From: an uncultured Pelagibacteraceae bacterium
Lineage (GTDB): Bacteria; Pseudomonadota; Alphaproteobacteria; Pelagibacterales; Pelagibacteraceae
NCBI GenBank assembly: GCA_902553695.1
Contig: CACDLR010000004.1
Span: forward strand, 1 to 47,564
Direction of reading: 5' to 3'
DNA length: 47,564 nt
In this document: positions 18,601-28,509 of the stretch, in pieces
Layout: each line of letters begins with the position of its first letter
Position numbering within the stretch: the first letter of the stretch is position 1
The notes under the pieces: model-generated
Databases searched by the model: none
Told to the model about the DNA's origin: nothing
Seen by the model: only the letters and a program-made list of their open reading frames with translations
Translations under genes and position numbers: made by a program

Positions 18601-21073
18601 TAATATTTTGTGTACTTACATTACCAAATGGAAGAAATGAAATTTTAAAGAAAATATTTTTGTCTGAATTAATATTATTATCTTGATAGAATTGTTTATT
18701 ATATATTAGTGAGGCTTTTAAACAGTCATTCTTATATTCATAAATCAAATTGTAATAATCTGTTAAATCCTTATCTATATTTTTGGTAGTTTCAAATGCT
18801 AAAGAATTTGATTTGTTTAATTTTAATTCTGTAAAATTTGTTAAATAACTTTCGTCACCAACAAAATTACTTTTTTCCAAATACTCGAATGAAGTTTTGA
18901 ATTTTTCACTATTAAAGCTTGTTGAAACCAAACTATAATTAGTACCACTAAAATCATTCTCAACAGAAAAATTATAATCAATTGATAGATTTTCTGTAAT
19001 ATTTATGCCTGAATATCCAATCAAATCTGAAGTTTTTTCTCCAAGAGATGTACTTAAAGGAATATCTTCATCTTTATTTCTTCTGAAATTCATGGCTATT
19101 CCAAATTTCGATTTTTCTTCATTAGTGTTGAGTAATTTTTTATATTCTACTCCTAAAGTAATTGAATCTCCCGCTTCAACCGATTTGTTATCAATTCTAT
19201 CTAAACTAAACAAATCTTCAAAATTTATAATTTTATTTTCATCTTTTAAATTTAATCCATTATTGGGGCTGTACCTCAAAGAAGCCATAGGTATTAAGAA
19301 GGATTTTGAATTTTTTCTGTCCTTGAATAATGGATACTCCAAATTTAATAAAGTAGATCCTAAGATTTTGTAATCCTCATTTTCTTTATATGTATTTGAT
19401 AAATCACCATATGTGTTGACATTCCTGAATAACAATTTGAATTCTGACTCTAAATTTGATGATTGTTTTTGATTAACTGAGCTAAATACAAAATCATTTA
19501 CCATATCAGCTTCATCAACGTTAGTGTTATATTTTCTAAAATTTCCACTTGAGCTGAAGTTCAAGTTATCAAAAATACTATTGTTAAGTGAAGTTTCTTT
19601 ATTAAATTGATAATTGGGGATTATATACTCGTATTTATCGCTATTATTTTTAGTTAGATCATTAATTATATTTACTGATGATGAAAAATTATAATCATCA
19701 TCAGATATTTCATATAATAGGGATGAATTTAATGTACTATAATTATTTATCAATGGTGACTGAATTTGGTATTTCTTAAGATAATTATTATCTGAAACTG
19801 TTTCTATTTTCATCTCATAAAAAGAATCTTCTAAATCACCAATCAAAGATGTAAAAAAATGATAGTTTGAATTATTTTTTTTATTGTAACTTAAATCAGA
19901 AACCAATTTAGAATTTTTAAATACTTGTCGATACTCTGTCTGTACAAATATGTTATTATTTGTATAAAATCTTGGTGATACTGTAGCATCCTTATCTTCA
20001 TCTATTACTTTGTAGTAAGGAATTTGCGTTGAAAAACCTAAATTACTACTATTTTGGAATTGTGGAAATAAAAATCCAGATTGTCTTTTTACAGATGGGT
20101 CTGGATGATAAAAATATGGAAAATATGCAACTGGCACATCATAAATTTCTAACCATGCATTTTTATATTCAATTATTTTTTTTTCCTTTTTATGGGTAAC
20201 TTCATTTGCTGATAAAGACCAAGCAGGACATTTACCTTCGATATTTTTACATGTTGTAAAAGTACTTTTTTTCATAGAAGTTGTATTTTTATCTGAATTT
20301 AGATATCTCCCATAAATCCTAGGATCATTTTCTGTATTTCCAAAAGTACTTTTATTAAAAGTTAATTTATAATCTGAGCCAATCAATTCATTTGCATTTA
20401 AGTCTATAAAACCTTTTGAAATTTCTAATTTATTTTTTTCTTTATCTATTAGAGTAATTTTGTCAGATTTTAAAAGTTGACTTTGAATATTAAAATTGAA
20501 ACTAGATAATTCAAATTTATTTTTAAAATTATCTTTTATTACAGTAAAATCACTGGAATTAAATGTATTCTTATTTCTATCAAACAAAATATTTTTTGTA
20601 TATATAGAATACCTATTTATATAATCAATATTTGTATCATCAAAGCTTTTAACTATTTCTTTACCTCGATCATAAATTATTTTTTTAGATTTAATTTCAA
20701 AAATAATATTACTAAATTTATCAAATTGTTGAATAATTGTATTACCTGATAAAGATATTATGTTTGTATTTCTATTAAAAATAATTTTATCACCAAACGC
20801 TTTATAATTTTTTATTTTCTCTGATAAAACTACATTTCCATATATTTCAATAACTTGTTTAGACTTATCGTACTTTGCTTCATCTCCAATTATTTCTAGA
20901 TCTTTGCCATCAGTAATTTCAATTGATCCTGAAGCATATATTGAATTACCATTTTCTTTTATGTCAACTTTTTCAGCATTAATTAAAATATCTTCCGCAT
21001 TAAGATTGTTTAAAGTAATTATAAAAATTACTATTAGATAAAAAATTTTTAAATTTAAAATATTATTTTTCAT
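18593..21073 (-). CDS. lptD: LPS-assembly protein LptD (OstA domain)
   Basis: Signal peptide then INAEKVDIKENGNSIYASGSIEITDGKDLEIIGDEAKYDKSKQVIEIYGNVVL; CPAWSLSANEVTHKKEKKIIEYKNAWLEIYDVPVAYFPYFYHPDPSVKRQSGFLFPQF. ORF extends to 21091. Confidence 0.93.
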   Translation of the reverse strand: MKNNILNLKIFYLIVIFIITLNNLNAEDILINAEKVDIKENGNSIYASGSIEITDGKDLEIIGDEAKYDKSKQVIEIYGNVVLSEKIKNYKAFGDKIIFNRNTNIISLSGNTIIQQFDKFSNIIFEIKSKKIIYDRGKEIVKSFDDTNIDYINRYSIYTKNILFDRNKNTFNSSDFTVIKDNFKNKFELSSFNFNIQSQLLKSDKITLIDKEKNKLEISKGFIDLNANELIGSDYKLTFNKSTFGNTENDPRIYGRYLNSDKNTTSMKKSTFTTCKNIEGKCPAWSLSANEVTHKKEKKIIEYKNAWLEIYDVPVAYFPYFYHPDPSVKRQSGFLFPQFQNSSNLGFSTQIPYYKVIDEDKDATVSPRFYTNNNIFVQTEYRQVFKNSKLVSDLSYNKKNNSNYHFFTSLIGDLEDSFYEMKIETVSDNNYLKKYQIQSPLINNYSTLNSSLLYEISDDDYNFSSSVNIINDLTKNNSDKYEYIIPNYQFNKETSLNNSIFDNLNFSSSGNFRKYNTNVDEADMVNDFVFSSVNQKQSSNLESEFKLLFRNVNTYGDLSNTYKENEDYKILGSTLLNLEYPLFKDRKNSKSFLIPMASLRYSPNNGLNLKDENKIINFEDLFSLDRIDNKSVEAGDSITLGVEYKKLLNTNEEKSKFGIAMNFRRNKDEDIPLSTSLGEKTSDLIGYSGINITENLSIDYNFSVENDFSGTNYSLVSTSFNSEKFKTSFEYLEKSNFVGDESYLTNFTELKLNKSNSLAFETTKNIDKDLTDYYNLIYEYKNDCLKASLIYNKQFYQDNNINSDKNIFFKISFLPFGNVSTQNINE

Positions 21074-22148
21074 TAATATTTGCAATTCCAATCAAACAAC
21101 TTAATATCAAAATTAAATTAGGTAACCATACAGCAACAACAGCTGGTACTTTATTATTTAATCCCATTAAACTAAAAAAGTAATATATATAGTAAATAAT
21201 TACTGAAAGCAGTATACCTATTGTTAACGTAAGACTTTTAGATTTATTTATTTTAAAATTAAACATAACGATTGACGATAAAATCGAAAAAATAACCAAA
21301 CTTACTGGCACTGAAAATATTTTATTTAGATGAACTTTTATATCTAAAACAGAGAGGCCCACAGCTTCAAAATCATTTTTTTGCTCTACTAATTGAAATA
21401 TATTTAATGATTCTAAATTTGAAAAAAGAGAGTTTATTTTTAGATAGTCAAAGTTTGTTTCAAATTCCAACATATCATTAGTTTCTTTTTTTCCAACATT
21501 ATCCACTTCAATAGCATTTTTAATCTTCCAAATTTTATTACTAATATTTGCTTCTGGTGCAATTATATTTCTTTGATTTCTAAATTCAGAGTCATAAACA
21601 GTGATCACAATATTTTTGAGAAAATTTTTGTCAATATTTTCAGCATGCAGAATCATTATTTTGTCATTTAATTTATCTTTTATCCATAATCCATTTTCAT
21701 TGATTACTGCTAAATACTTTTGATCCAAAGTATATTTATTTTTAAATTCTAGATATGTATGTTTCATGTTTGAGGATATAAAATGAAATAATGTAATTAT
21801 TAAAATTCCAATAATAAAAACAAGTGAAGAAATATAGAATATTATTTTTAAATTATTAATTCCATTATTTTTAAAAATTAGAATTTCGTTACTTTCTTGA
21901 AATTTTATAAAAAAAAATAACGTTGTTATTAATATAATAAATGGAAAAATTTCAAACAAAATTGATGGAAGATTCAATAGTGTAAGAAGTAAAGGATATC
22001 CTATTCCAACAGAGTCAACATTACTAAAAAATTTAAGCTCCTCTAAAATATTTAAGATAAATATAAGAGACGAAAATATAATTGTCACATAAAAAAATCG
22101 TGATAAATAAATATTATATATATGTCTCAAATAAATTTTGTTATACAT
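21063..22148 (-). CDS. lptG: LPS export permease LptG
   Basis: YjgP/YjgQ family permease with 6 TM segments, LPSILFEIFPFIILITTLFFFIKFQESNEILIFKNNGINNLKI; adjacent to lptF and lptD. Confidence 0.88.
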   Translation of the reverse strand: MYNKIYLRHIYNIYLSRFFYVTIIFSSLIFILNILEELKFFSNVDSVGIGYPLLLTLLNLPSILFEIFPFIILITTLFFFIKFQESNEILIFKNNGINNLKIIFYISSLVFIIGILIITLFHFISSNMKHTYLEFKNKYTLDQKYLAVINENGLWIKDKLNDKIMILHAENIDKNFLKNIVITVYDSEFRNQRNIIAPEANISNKIWKIKNAIEVDNVGKKETNDMLEFETNFDYLKINSLFSNLESLNIFQLVEQKNDFEAVGLSVLDIKVHLNKIFSVPVSLVIFSILSSIVMFNFKINKSKSLTLTIGILLSVIIYYIYYFFSLMGLNNKVPAVVAVWLPNLILILSCLIGIANINEK

Positions 22149-22152
22149 AAAA

Positions 22153-23286
22153 TTAAGTATTTCTTCTATTCATATTAAAAATTTTAAAATACAAAAAAGT
22201 AAAAATCATTAAAGGAAGTAAAACCATTATAAAATTATTTATTAACGACATATTTAAAAATTCAGAATTTAATTCAGAGAGTATTAAACATAAAATACCT
22301 AATAAAAAAATTGAATTTCTATATTTTGAATATTTTATATTTTTTACATCAATAAAAATTAATAATGCAGTTAATAATCCTATTAAAATTATATAAAATT
22401 GCTTGATTGATCGATTGAACAATTCTTTTGTACTCTTTATAGAAGAATTTTCTGAACACTGAAATGTTGGCAATGTATAATTTTGTCTATCTCCAAATAA
22501 AAAATTGTTCATACAGGTAATCAAAATTTTTGAGTCTAATTCTTGTAATTTTGGAAATGTTGTTGATTTTGTTTTTAAATTTGTAAGATTAAATATCGTA
22601 CTATTAAATTTAATTACTTTTGATTCTTCCATATTATTTTTAGACATATCCAAAATTTGTCCAAATTTTAGTTTCAAATATTTGTAAGATCCCTGTTCAA
22701 TAATTTTTCCAGACTGCGCCGAAATAATCTGAGTATTTTTTTTGTCAATACTATCTTTTAAAAATATATCTTTCATATTACCTTGTTCATCAATTTCTTC
22801 TACAAAGATGGTAAAATCTTTAACAGTATCTATAAATTTTTTTTCAGTTATTAAAGATGTAAATAAATCAATATTAGAAGTTCTAATAAAATCTCTTGAG
22901 TAATCTTGTAATTTTGGAATTACAAAATAAACAATGCATAATTGTATAATTGTAAAGATTATTGAAATTTTTATTATAAAATTAATAAGTTTTATTTTAC
23001 TTATACCATTTGTCCAAAAAATTAATATTTCATTACTAAACTGATACTTTTGAATTATATAAAATAAACTGATAAAATATGAAAATATAATTACCTTTGA
23101 AAATATTTTTGGAAAATTAAGCGCGACAAATGCGAAATAAACCTTAAATCCATGTCCATCATTCGATATCAAATCTAGGTAATTTACTGATTGTATAATC
23201 CAAGTAATTAAAGATAAACTAATAGATGTTATTAAAAAAAAGCTTAATAAGTCGTAAAAAAACTTTCTAAAAATTATTTTTTCCAT
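22153..23286 (-). CDS. lptF: LPS export permease LptF
   Basis: YjgP/YjgQ family permease, FPKIFSKVIIFSYFISLFYIIQKYQFSNEILIFWTNGISKIKLI; first gene of the lptFGD cluster. Confidence 0.88.
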   Translation of the reverse strand: MEKIIFRKFFYDLLSFFLITSISLSLITWIIQSVNYLDLISNDGHGFKVYFAFVALNFPKIFSKVIIFSYFISLFYIIQKYQFSNEILIFWTNGISKIKLINFIIKISIIFTIIQLCIVYFVIPKLQDYSRDFIRTSNIDLFTSLITEKKFIDTVKDFTIFVEEIDEQGNMKDIFLKDSIDKKNTQIISAQSGKIIEQGSYKYLKLKFGQILDMSKNNMEESKVIKFNSTIFNLTNLKTKSTTFPKLQELDSKILITCMNNFLFGDRQNYTLPTFQCSENSSIKSTKELFNRSIKQFYIILIGLLTALLIFIDVKNIKYSKYRNSIFLLGILCLILSELNSEFLNMSLINNFIMVLLPLMIFTFLYFKIFNMNRRNT

Positions 23287-23300
23287 TGAAATTTTCTATT

Positions 23301-23328
23301 TTGATACATATAAGCTACAACCTATACT
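23301..23328 (+). promoter_or_regulatory. Putative sigma70 promoter for pepA
   Basis: TTGATA (23301-23306), 16-nt spacer, TATACT (23323-23328), 13 nt before the pepA ATG. Confidence 0.45.
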
Positions 23329-23341
23329 ATATTTATTACAA

Positions 23342-24796
23342 ATGACTTTAAAAATAAATTATTTAGATAAAAAAAATAATAAAAATAAAAATACTGCTAT
23401 TTTTATAGACTCAAGTACCAAAATATTGGACTTTCAAGGACTATTAGACGAAAAAATCATACAAAAAATCATTAGTTTTGTAAAAAAAAACAAGAACTCC
23501 AAAGAAGATAAATTATATTCTTTAAATCAGGATTTTGACAAAAAAACTGTAATAATTTTTTTAGCCAAATCAAATTCCGAATTAGATTTTGAAAAACTTG
23601 GAGCAATATTTTACAATTTTTTAAAAAAAAATGAAATTAATGAAATTTATTTAAGTAAGCCAAAAATCAAATCATTTAATAGTTTTAGTTTATTAAATTC
23701 TTTTTTACATGGTGTTGAATTAAAATCATATGAATTTAATTTATATAAAACAAAAAAACCTCCTAAAATAATAAATATTTATGTTAGTAAAAAAAATGTT
23801 TCTAAAAAATCGAATGGGTTAGACTCAATTTTAAGTGGCGTAAACTTTACAAGAGATTTAGTTTCGGAACCAGGAAACATTTTACATCCAGATGAGTATG
23901 CAAAAAGGTTGTACAAATTAAAAAAAATTGGACTGAAGGTTACCGTATACGATGCTAAAAAATTGAAAAAAATGGGCTGTAATGCATTGGTAGGAGTTGG
24001 TCAAGGAAGTATAAGAGGATCTTATCTTGTTACAATGGAATGGAAAGGTACAAATTCCAAATCCAAACCTTTAGCTTTTGTTGGTAAAGGAGTTTGTTTT
24101 GATACTGGTGGGATTTCTTTAAAGCCAGCAAAATTTATGGAAGATATGACATATGACATGGCAGGTTCAGCGGTAGTAGCTGGATTAATGAAAAATTTTG
24201 CATTAAGAAAAGCAAAAATCAATGCTGTTGGGGTAGTCGGACTTGTAGAAAATATGCCTGGTGGTAATGCTCAGAGACCCGGAGATATAGTAAAATCTTA
24301 TAGTGGAAAAACTATAGAGGTTTTAAATACTGATGCTGAAGGAAGATTGGTTTTAGCAGATGCATTAACATTCACCGAAAAGAAATTTAAACCTAAATTT
24401 ATTATTGATTTAGCTACACTAACAGGAGCTATAATCGTAGCACTTGGTTCAGAACATGCTGGATTATTTTCTAATAATGATAAATTATCCGAACAATTAT
24501 ATGAAGCAGGTTTAAAAGTTGACGAAAAGGTTTGGAGATTACCATTATCGAAAAATTATGATAAGTTAATGAATTCGAAAAATGCAGATATGCAAAATAT
24601 AAATTATGTTGGTGGAGCAAGTTCTATAACTGCAGCCCAATTTTTACAGAGATTTATTTTGAATAATACTCCTTGGGCACATTTGGATATAGCTGGTATG
24701 GCATTTTCAAAATACGGTGGAGCGCTAAATTCTAGTGGAGCTACAGGATATGGGGTAAGATTATTAAATAAATTAGTGCAGGAAAATTATGAATAA
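23342..24796 (+). CDS. pepA: Leucyl aminopeptidase (M17)
   Basis: FVGKGVCFDTGGISLKPAKFMEDMTYDMAGSA, NTDAEGRLVLADALT. Confidence 0.95.
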   Translation: MTLKINYLDKKNNKNKNTAIFIDSSTKILDFQGLLDEKIIQKIISFVKKNKNSKEDKLYSLNQDFDKKTVIIFLAKSNSELDFEKLGAIFYNFLKKNEINEIYLSKPKIKSFNSFSLLNSFLHGVELKSYEFNLYKTKKPPKIINIYVSKKNVSKKSNGLDSILSGVNFTRDLVSEPGNILHPDEYAKRLYKLKKIGLKVTVYDAKKLKKMGCNALVGVGQGSIRGSYLVTMEWKGTNSKSKPLAFVGKGVCFDTGGISLKPAKFMEDMTYDMAGSAVVAGLMKNFALRKAKINAVGVVGLVENMPGGNAQRPGDIVKSYSGKTIEVLNTDAEGRLVLADALTFTEKKFKPKFIIDLATLTGAIIVALGSEHAGLFSNNDKLSEQLYEAGLKVDEKVWRLPLSKNYDKLMNSKNADMQNINYVGGASSITAAQFLQRFILNNTPWAHLDIAGMAFSKYGGALNSSGATGYGVRLLNKLVQENYE

Positions 24797-25199
24797 TTTA
24801 GAGCAAACATTATCTATTATAAAACCAGATGCAGTAGAAAGAAATCTACAAGAAGAAATTAAAAAAAACTTTGTTGAGAATGGTTTTGTTATAAAAAATG
24901 AAAAAAAAATTCAAATTTCAAAAAGTGAAGCAGAAGAATTTTATAAAGTTCACCAATCAAAACCATTTTATGGTGAACTTTGTAATTATTTATCATCAGG
25001 ACCTATTCTTGTTATGGTGCTTGAAAAAGAAAATGCGGTTTTAGAAAACAGAAAGTTAATGGGAGCAACAGACCCCACTAAAGCTGAAGAAGGCACACTT
25101 AGAAAAAAGTATGGTATTTCAATAGATAAAAATTCTGTTCATGGATCAGACAGCAACGAGAATGCTAAAATTGAAATAGATTTTTTCTTTAAAAATTAG
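24789..25199 (+). CDS. ndk: Nucleoside-diphosphate kinase
   Basis: EQTLSIIKPDAVERN, GPILVMVLEKENAV, RKKYGISIDKNSVHGSDSNENAKIEI. Confidence 0.96.
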   Translation: MNNLEQTLSIIKPDAVERNLQEEIKKNFVENGFVIKNEKKIQISKSEAEEFYKVHQSKPFYGELCNYLSSGPILVMVLEKENAVLENRKLMGATDPTKAEEGTLRKKYGISIDKNSVHGSDSNENAKIEIDFFFKN

Positions 25200-25773
25200 A
25201 AATTACTTTATTTATAGCACGTGGATAAAGCTTATTTTCCACTTTTAAAATTCTTTTTGCTAATTGTTCTGGTGTGTCTGATTTATATAATTTTACTTTT
25301 TGTTTCAATATAATTTTTCCAGAATCTAAATTCTGATTTACGTAATGAACAGTACATCCTGAAAATCTATCCCTATTCTTAATAGCTCTTTCATGTGTAT
25401 TTAAACCTTTATATTTTGGTAATAAAGATGGGTGAATATTGATAATTTTATTTTTAAAAGATTTAACAAAATTTTTACTTAATACTTTCATAAATCCAGC
25501 CAGGCAAATCAATTGAATATTATTTTTTTTTAGTAATTTTATAATTCGAGCTTCTGCTTTAACTTTATTTTTATAATTTATTATTTGGGTTTTAATATTA
25601 TATTTCCTAGCAAATTTAACACCCAGAACATCAGATTTACTACTTATCACTAACTCTACACAAATCTTAGAATTTTTTTTAATAGAATAATTATAAATTG
25701 ATTTTAAATTACTACCTCTACCAGAAATAAAAACAGCAGACAGTATTTTATTTTTACCAACTAATTTTACCAT
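25189..25773 (-). CDS. purN: Phosphoribosylglycinamide formyltransferase
   Basis: VFISGRGSNLKSI, CLAGFMKVLSKNFV, INIHPSLLPKYKGLNTHERAI, GCTVHYVNQNLDSGKII. Confidence 0.95.
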   Translation of the reverse strand: MVKLVGKNKILSAVFISGRGSNLKSIYNYSIKKNSKICVELVISSKSDVLGVKFARKYNIKTQIINYKNKVKAEARIIKLLKKNNIQLICLAGFMKVLSKNFVKSFKNKIINIHPSLLPKYKGLNTHERAIKNRDRFSGCTVHYVNQNLDSGKIILKQKVKLYKSDTPEQLAKRILKVENKLYPRAINKVISNF

Positions 25774-26776
25774 TTAACAAAACTTTGGTATTTCCATTAA
25801 CTATTTCACCAATAGCATATGGTAAATAATTCTTCTTAAAATATTTTTTTATTTGATTAAATTTTTTTTTATTTATTATTATAATAAATCCAACACCACA
25901 ATTGAAAGTTTTTAACATTTCTTTATCAGATATTTTATTTTTTTTTAACCATGAAAAAACTTGTTGTGTTTTAATTTTGCTTAGATTAATTTTTGCACAT
26001 TTACCTTTAGGAATAATTCTTGATAGATTATCTTTTATTCCACCACCAGTTATGTGTGCACACCCATTAATAATTTTTAAATCGATTAGTTTTGATATTT
26101 CTTTAACATATATTTTAGTTGGTTCTAATAACCATTTTTTTAATTTTTTATTTTTTTTATAATTAATATTTTTTTTATTCAAAATATATCTAACAAGTGA
26201 AAATCCATTTGAATGTAGGCCAGACGAAGGTATAGCGACAACTAAATCATTTTTTTTTATTTTACTTGGTTTAAGAATTTTATTTTTTTCAACTAAGCCA
26301 ACACAAAAGCCAGCAATATCAAACTTACCTTTTTCATAAGTTCCTGGCATTTCTGCAGTTTCACCTCCTACTAATTCACAATTACTTAATTTACATCCGT
26401 AATATATTCCTTTTAAAATATCTTTTAATTTATTTTGAATAATTTTATTAATTGATATGTAGTCGAGAAAAATAAATGGTTTACCACCTTGTACTAAAAT
26501 ATCATTAACACTCATGGCTACTAAATCAATTCCTATCGTATCAAATTTATTTAGTTCGTTAGCAATCTCTATTTTTGTACCAACACCATCTGTACTTGCT
26601 ACAAGATTAACTTTTTTTAATTTAGGAGGAATTTCATTGATTGAACCAAAACTACCTATATTATTTTGTTTCTTATTTTTGTTCTGTTTTGAAGTTATTT
26701 TGGTTATAAACTTAACAAATTTATCTGCAGATCTTATATTAACTCCACTCTGAGCATATGTTAAGTTATTAGGCAT
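25754..26776 (-). CDS. purM: Phosphoribosylformylglycinamidine cyclo-ligase
   Basis: LTYAQSGVNIRSADKFV, VASTDGVGTKIEIA, GIDLVAMSVNDILVQGGKPFIFLDY, GGETAEMPG. Conserved start MPNNLTYAQSGV at 26776 (ORF extends to 26815). Confidence 0.95.
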   Translation of the reverse strand: MPNNLTYAQSGVNIRSADKFVKFITKITSKQNKNKKQNNIGSFGSINEIPPKLKKVNLVASTDGVGTKIEIANELNKFDTIGIDLVAMSVNDILVQGGKPFIFLDYISINKIIQNKLKDILKGIYYGCKLSNCELVGGETAEMPGTYEKGKFDIAGFCVGLVEKNKILKPSKIKKNDLVVAIPSSGLHSNGFSLVRYILNKKNINYKKNKKLKKWLLEPTKIYVKEISKLIDLKIINGCAHITGGGIKDNLSRIIPKGKCAKINLSKIKTQQVFSWLKKNKISDKEMLKTFNCGVGFIIIINKKKFNQIKKYFKKNYLPYAIGEIVNGNTKVLLNGKISW

Positions 26777-26783
26777 ATAATAT

Positions 26784-27854
26784 ATGAAAAAAATATTACA
26801 AATATTTCTATACAATTTTTTTGTTTTTTTTATTTTTTATTTTATTTTTTCCACAAACAATGTTCAGGCAAATACATATAAAATCGGTAATATTGAGATT
26901 TCTGAGGAATATAATACTAATTTTAATAAAGATAATATCATTGATAAAGCTTTTAATAGTGCATTTCAAACTTTAATAAGAAAAATTACACTTTCAAAAA
27001 ATTTTCCATTGCTAGAGAATCAAAATATCAAACTTATAAAAAGTTTTGTAGAAAGTTTTTCAGTAGTAAATGAAAAATTTGAAAACAACAAGTACCATGG
27101 TGTTTTTGAAATAAATTTTAATAAGAAAAAGATCTTAAGTTTTTTGAGAAATAAAAACATATTTCATGCTAGAATGATTGAAAAAAAAATATTATTTATT
27201 CCGGTCTTTATTAATTTAGAAAAAAATACTTTACTATTATTTGATGAAAATCCTTTTTATAGTAACTGGAATATCAATATGGAAAATCAATTCTTAATCA
27301 AATATATTTTACAAAATGAAGATTTAGATGATTATAAGCTAATCAAAGAGCAAATTAATACAATTGAAAACTATGATTTTAAAGAAATTACCTCTAAATA
27401 TGAATTAAATGAAAATTACATTATTTTTATCGCATTTAAAGACAATGAAGGTTTAAAAACATTTTCTAAATTAAATATAAACGATGCGAAAATCAATATT
27501 AAAGAAGAATTTAAAGGTTTTAAAATTAAGAATAAAAATAAAATTGAAACAATTATCAAATTTATGAAAGTAAAATATGATGATGAGTTAAAAAAAATTA
27601 ATTTAATAAATTCATCAATTAAATTAAATATACAATTGAATTTAAATTCAAAAGACACTTCTTTAATAAACAAAATTGAAAAAATATTAAATAAAATCGA
27701 ACTAATTGAAAGTTATTATATAAATAATTTTGATAATAAGATTACCAGTTATTCAATCTTGAGTAATAGTACGCCAGATAAACTTATTAAAGAATTTGAT
27801 AAATATAATATAGATGTAACTCCTGAAAACAATATATGGTTTTTAAATGAATAA
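26784..27854 (+). CDS. DUF2066-family putative exported protein
   Basis: N-terminal signal/TM segment then YNTNFNKDNIIDKAFNSAFQTLIRKITLSKNFPLLEN...; sits between purM and hdaA as DUF2066 genes do in alphaproteobacteria. Confidence 0.65.
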   Translation: MKKILQIFLYNFFVFFIFYFIFSTNNVQANTYKIGNIEISEEYNTNFNKDNIIDKAFNSAFQTLIRKITLSKNFPLLENQNIKLIKSFVESFSVVNEKFENNKYHGVFEINFNKKKILSFLRNKNIFHARMIEKKILFIPVFINLEKNTLLLFDENPFYSNWNINMENQFLIKYILQNEDLDDYKLIKEQINTIENYDFKEITSKYELNENYIIFIAFKDNEGLKTFSKLNINDAKINIKEEFKGFKIKNKNKIETIIKFMKVKYDDELKKINLINSSIKLNIQLNLNSKDTSLINKIEKILNKIELIESYYINNFDNKITSYSILSNSTPDKLIKEFDKYNIDVTPENNIWFLNE

Positions 27855-28509
27855 ATTAAATCAAACATTGCTTAAATTCGAATTAGAGCAAAACTTTGCT
27901 TATGACGATTTTTTTGTTTCTAAGTGTAATTATTTTGCCTTCAGCTTTGTTGAGTCTTGGCCTAAATGGGAAAAAAATATTTTAAATATTTATGGGGAAA
28001 GGTTTTGTGGAAAAAGTCATTTAACAGAAATCTTTAAAAAAAATAATAAAGCTTTAATTATAAAAAAAGAGAAGATTAATGACGAATTTTTTAAAAAAAT
28101 TAGATTTCATGAAAATATTATTTTAGATAGTTTAGAGTATATATCTAATGAAAAGATCCTTTATTCCATATTTAATTTTGTTGAACAGTATAATAAATAT
28201 TTAATAATAAATTCAATAAATCCGATAAATTCTATGAATTATTCTTTGCCTGATCTAAAATCACGATTAAAAAATTGTATATTTGCTAAAATAGATAAAC
28301 CCGACGATGATATGATTTTTGCTTTAGTTTTGAAACATTTCTCAGATAGACAAATAAAAATTGAGAAAAAAATAATTGAATATATAACTAGGAGAATTGA
28401 AAGGTCATATGGGAAAATATTAGATTTTATATATCAAGTTGATCAATTTAGTTTAATTAACAAAAAGCAAATTGATTATAAATCAATTAAAAAAATTTTA
28501 GAGGGATAA
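27847..28509 (+). CDS. hdaA: DnaA-related regulatory protein HdaA
   Basis: AAA+ DnaA-like: SFVESWPKWEKNILNIYGERFCGKSHLTEIF, LPDLKSRLKNCIFAKIDKPDDDMIFALVLKHFSDRQIKIEKKIIEYITRRIERSYGKI. Confidence 0.85.
   Translation: MNKLNQTLLKFELEQNFAYDDFFVSKCNYFAFSFVESWPKWEKNILNIYGERFCGKSHLTEIFKKNNKALIIKKEKINDEFFKKIRFHENIILDSLEYISNEKILYSIFNFVEQYNKYLIINSINPINSMNYSLPDLKSRLKNCIFAKIDKPDDDMIFALVLKHFSDRQIKIEKKIIEYITRRIERSYGKILDFIYQVDQFSLINKKQIDYKSIKKILEG

Noticed and set aside
19005-19373. 122-aa plus-strand ORF
   Set aside because: Antisense to lptD; no recognisable domain, likely an AT-rich shadow ORF.
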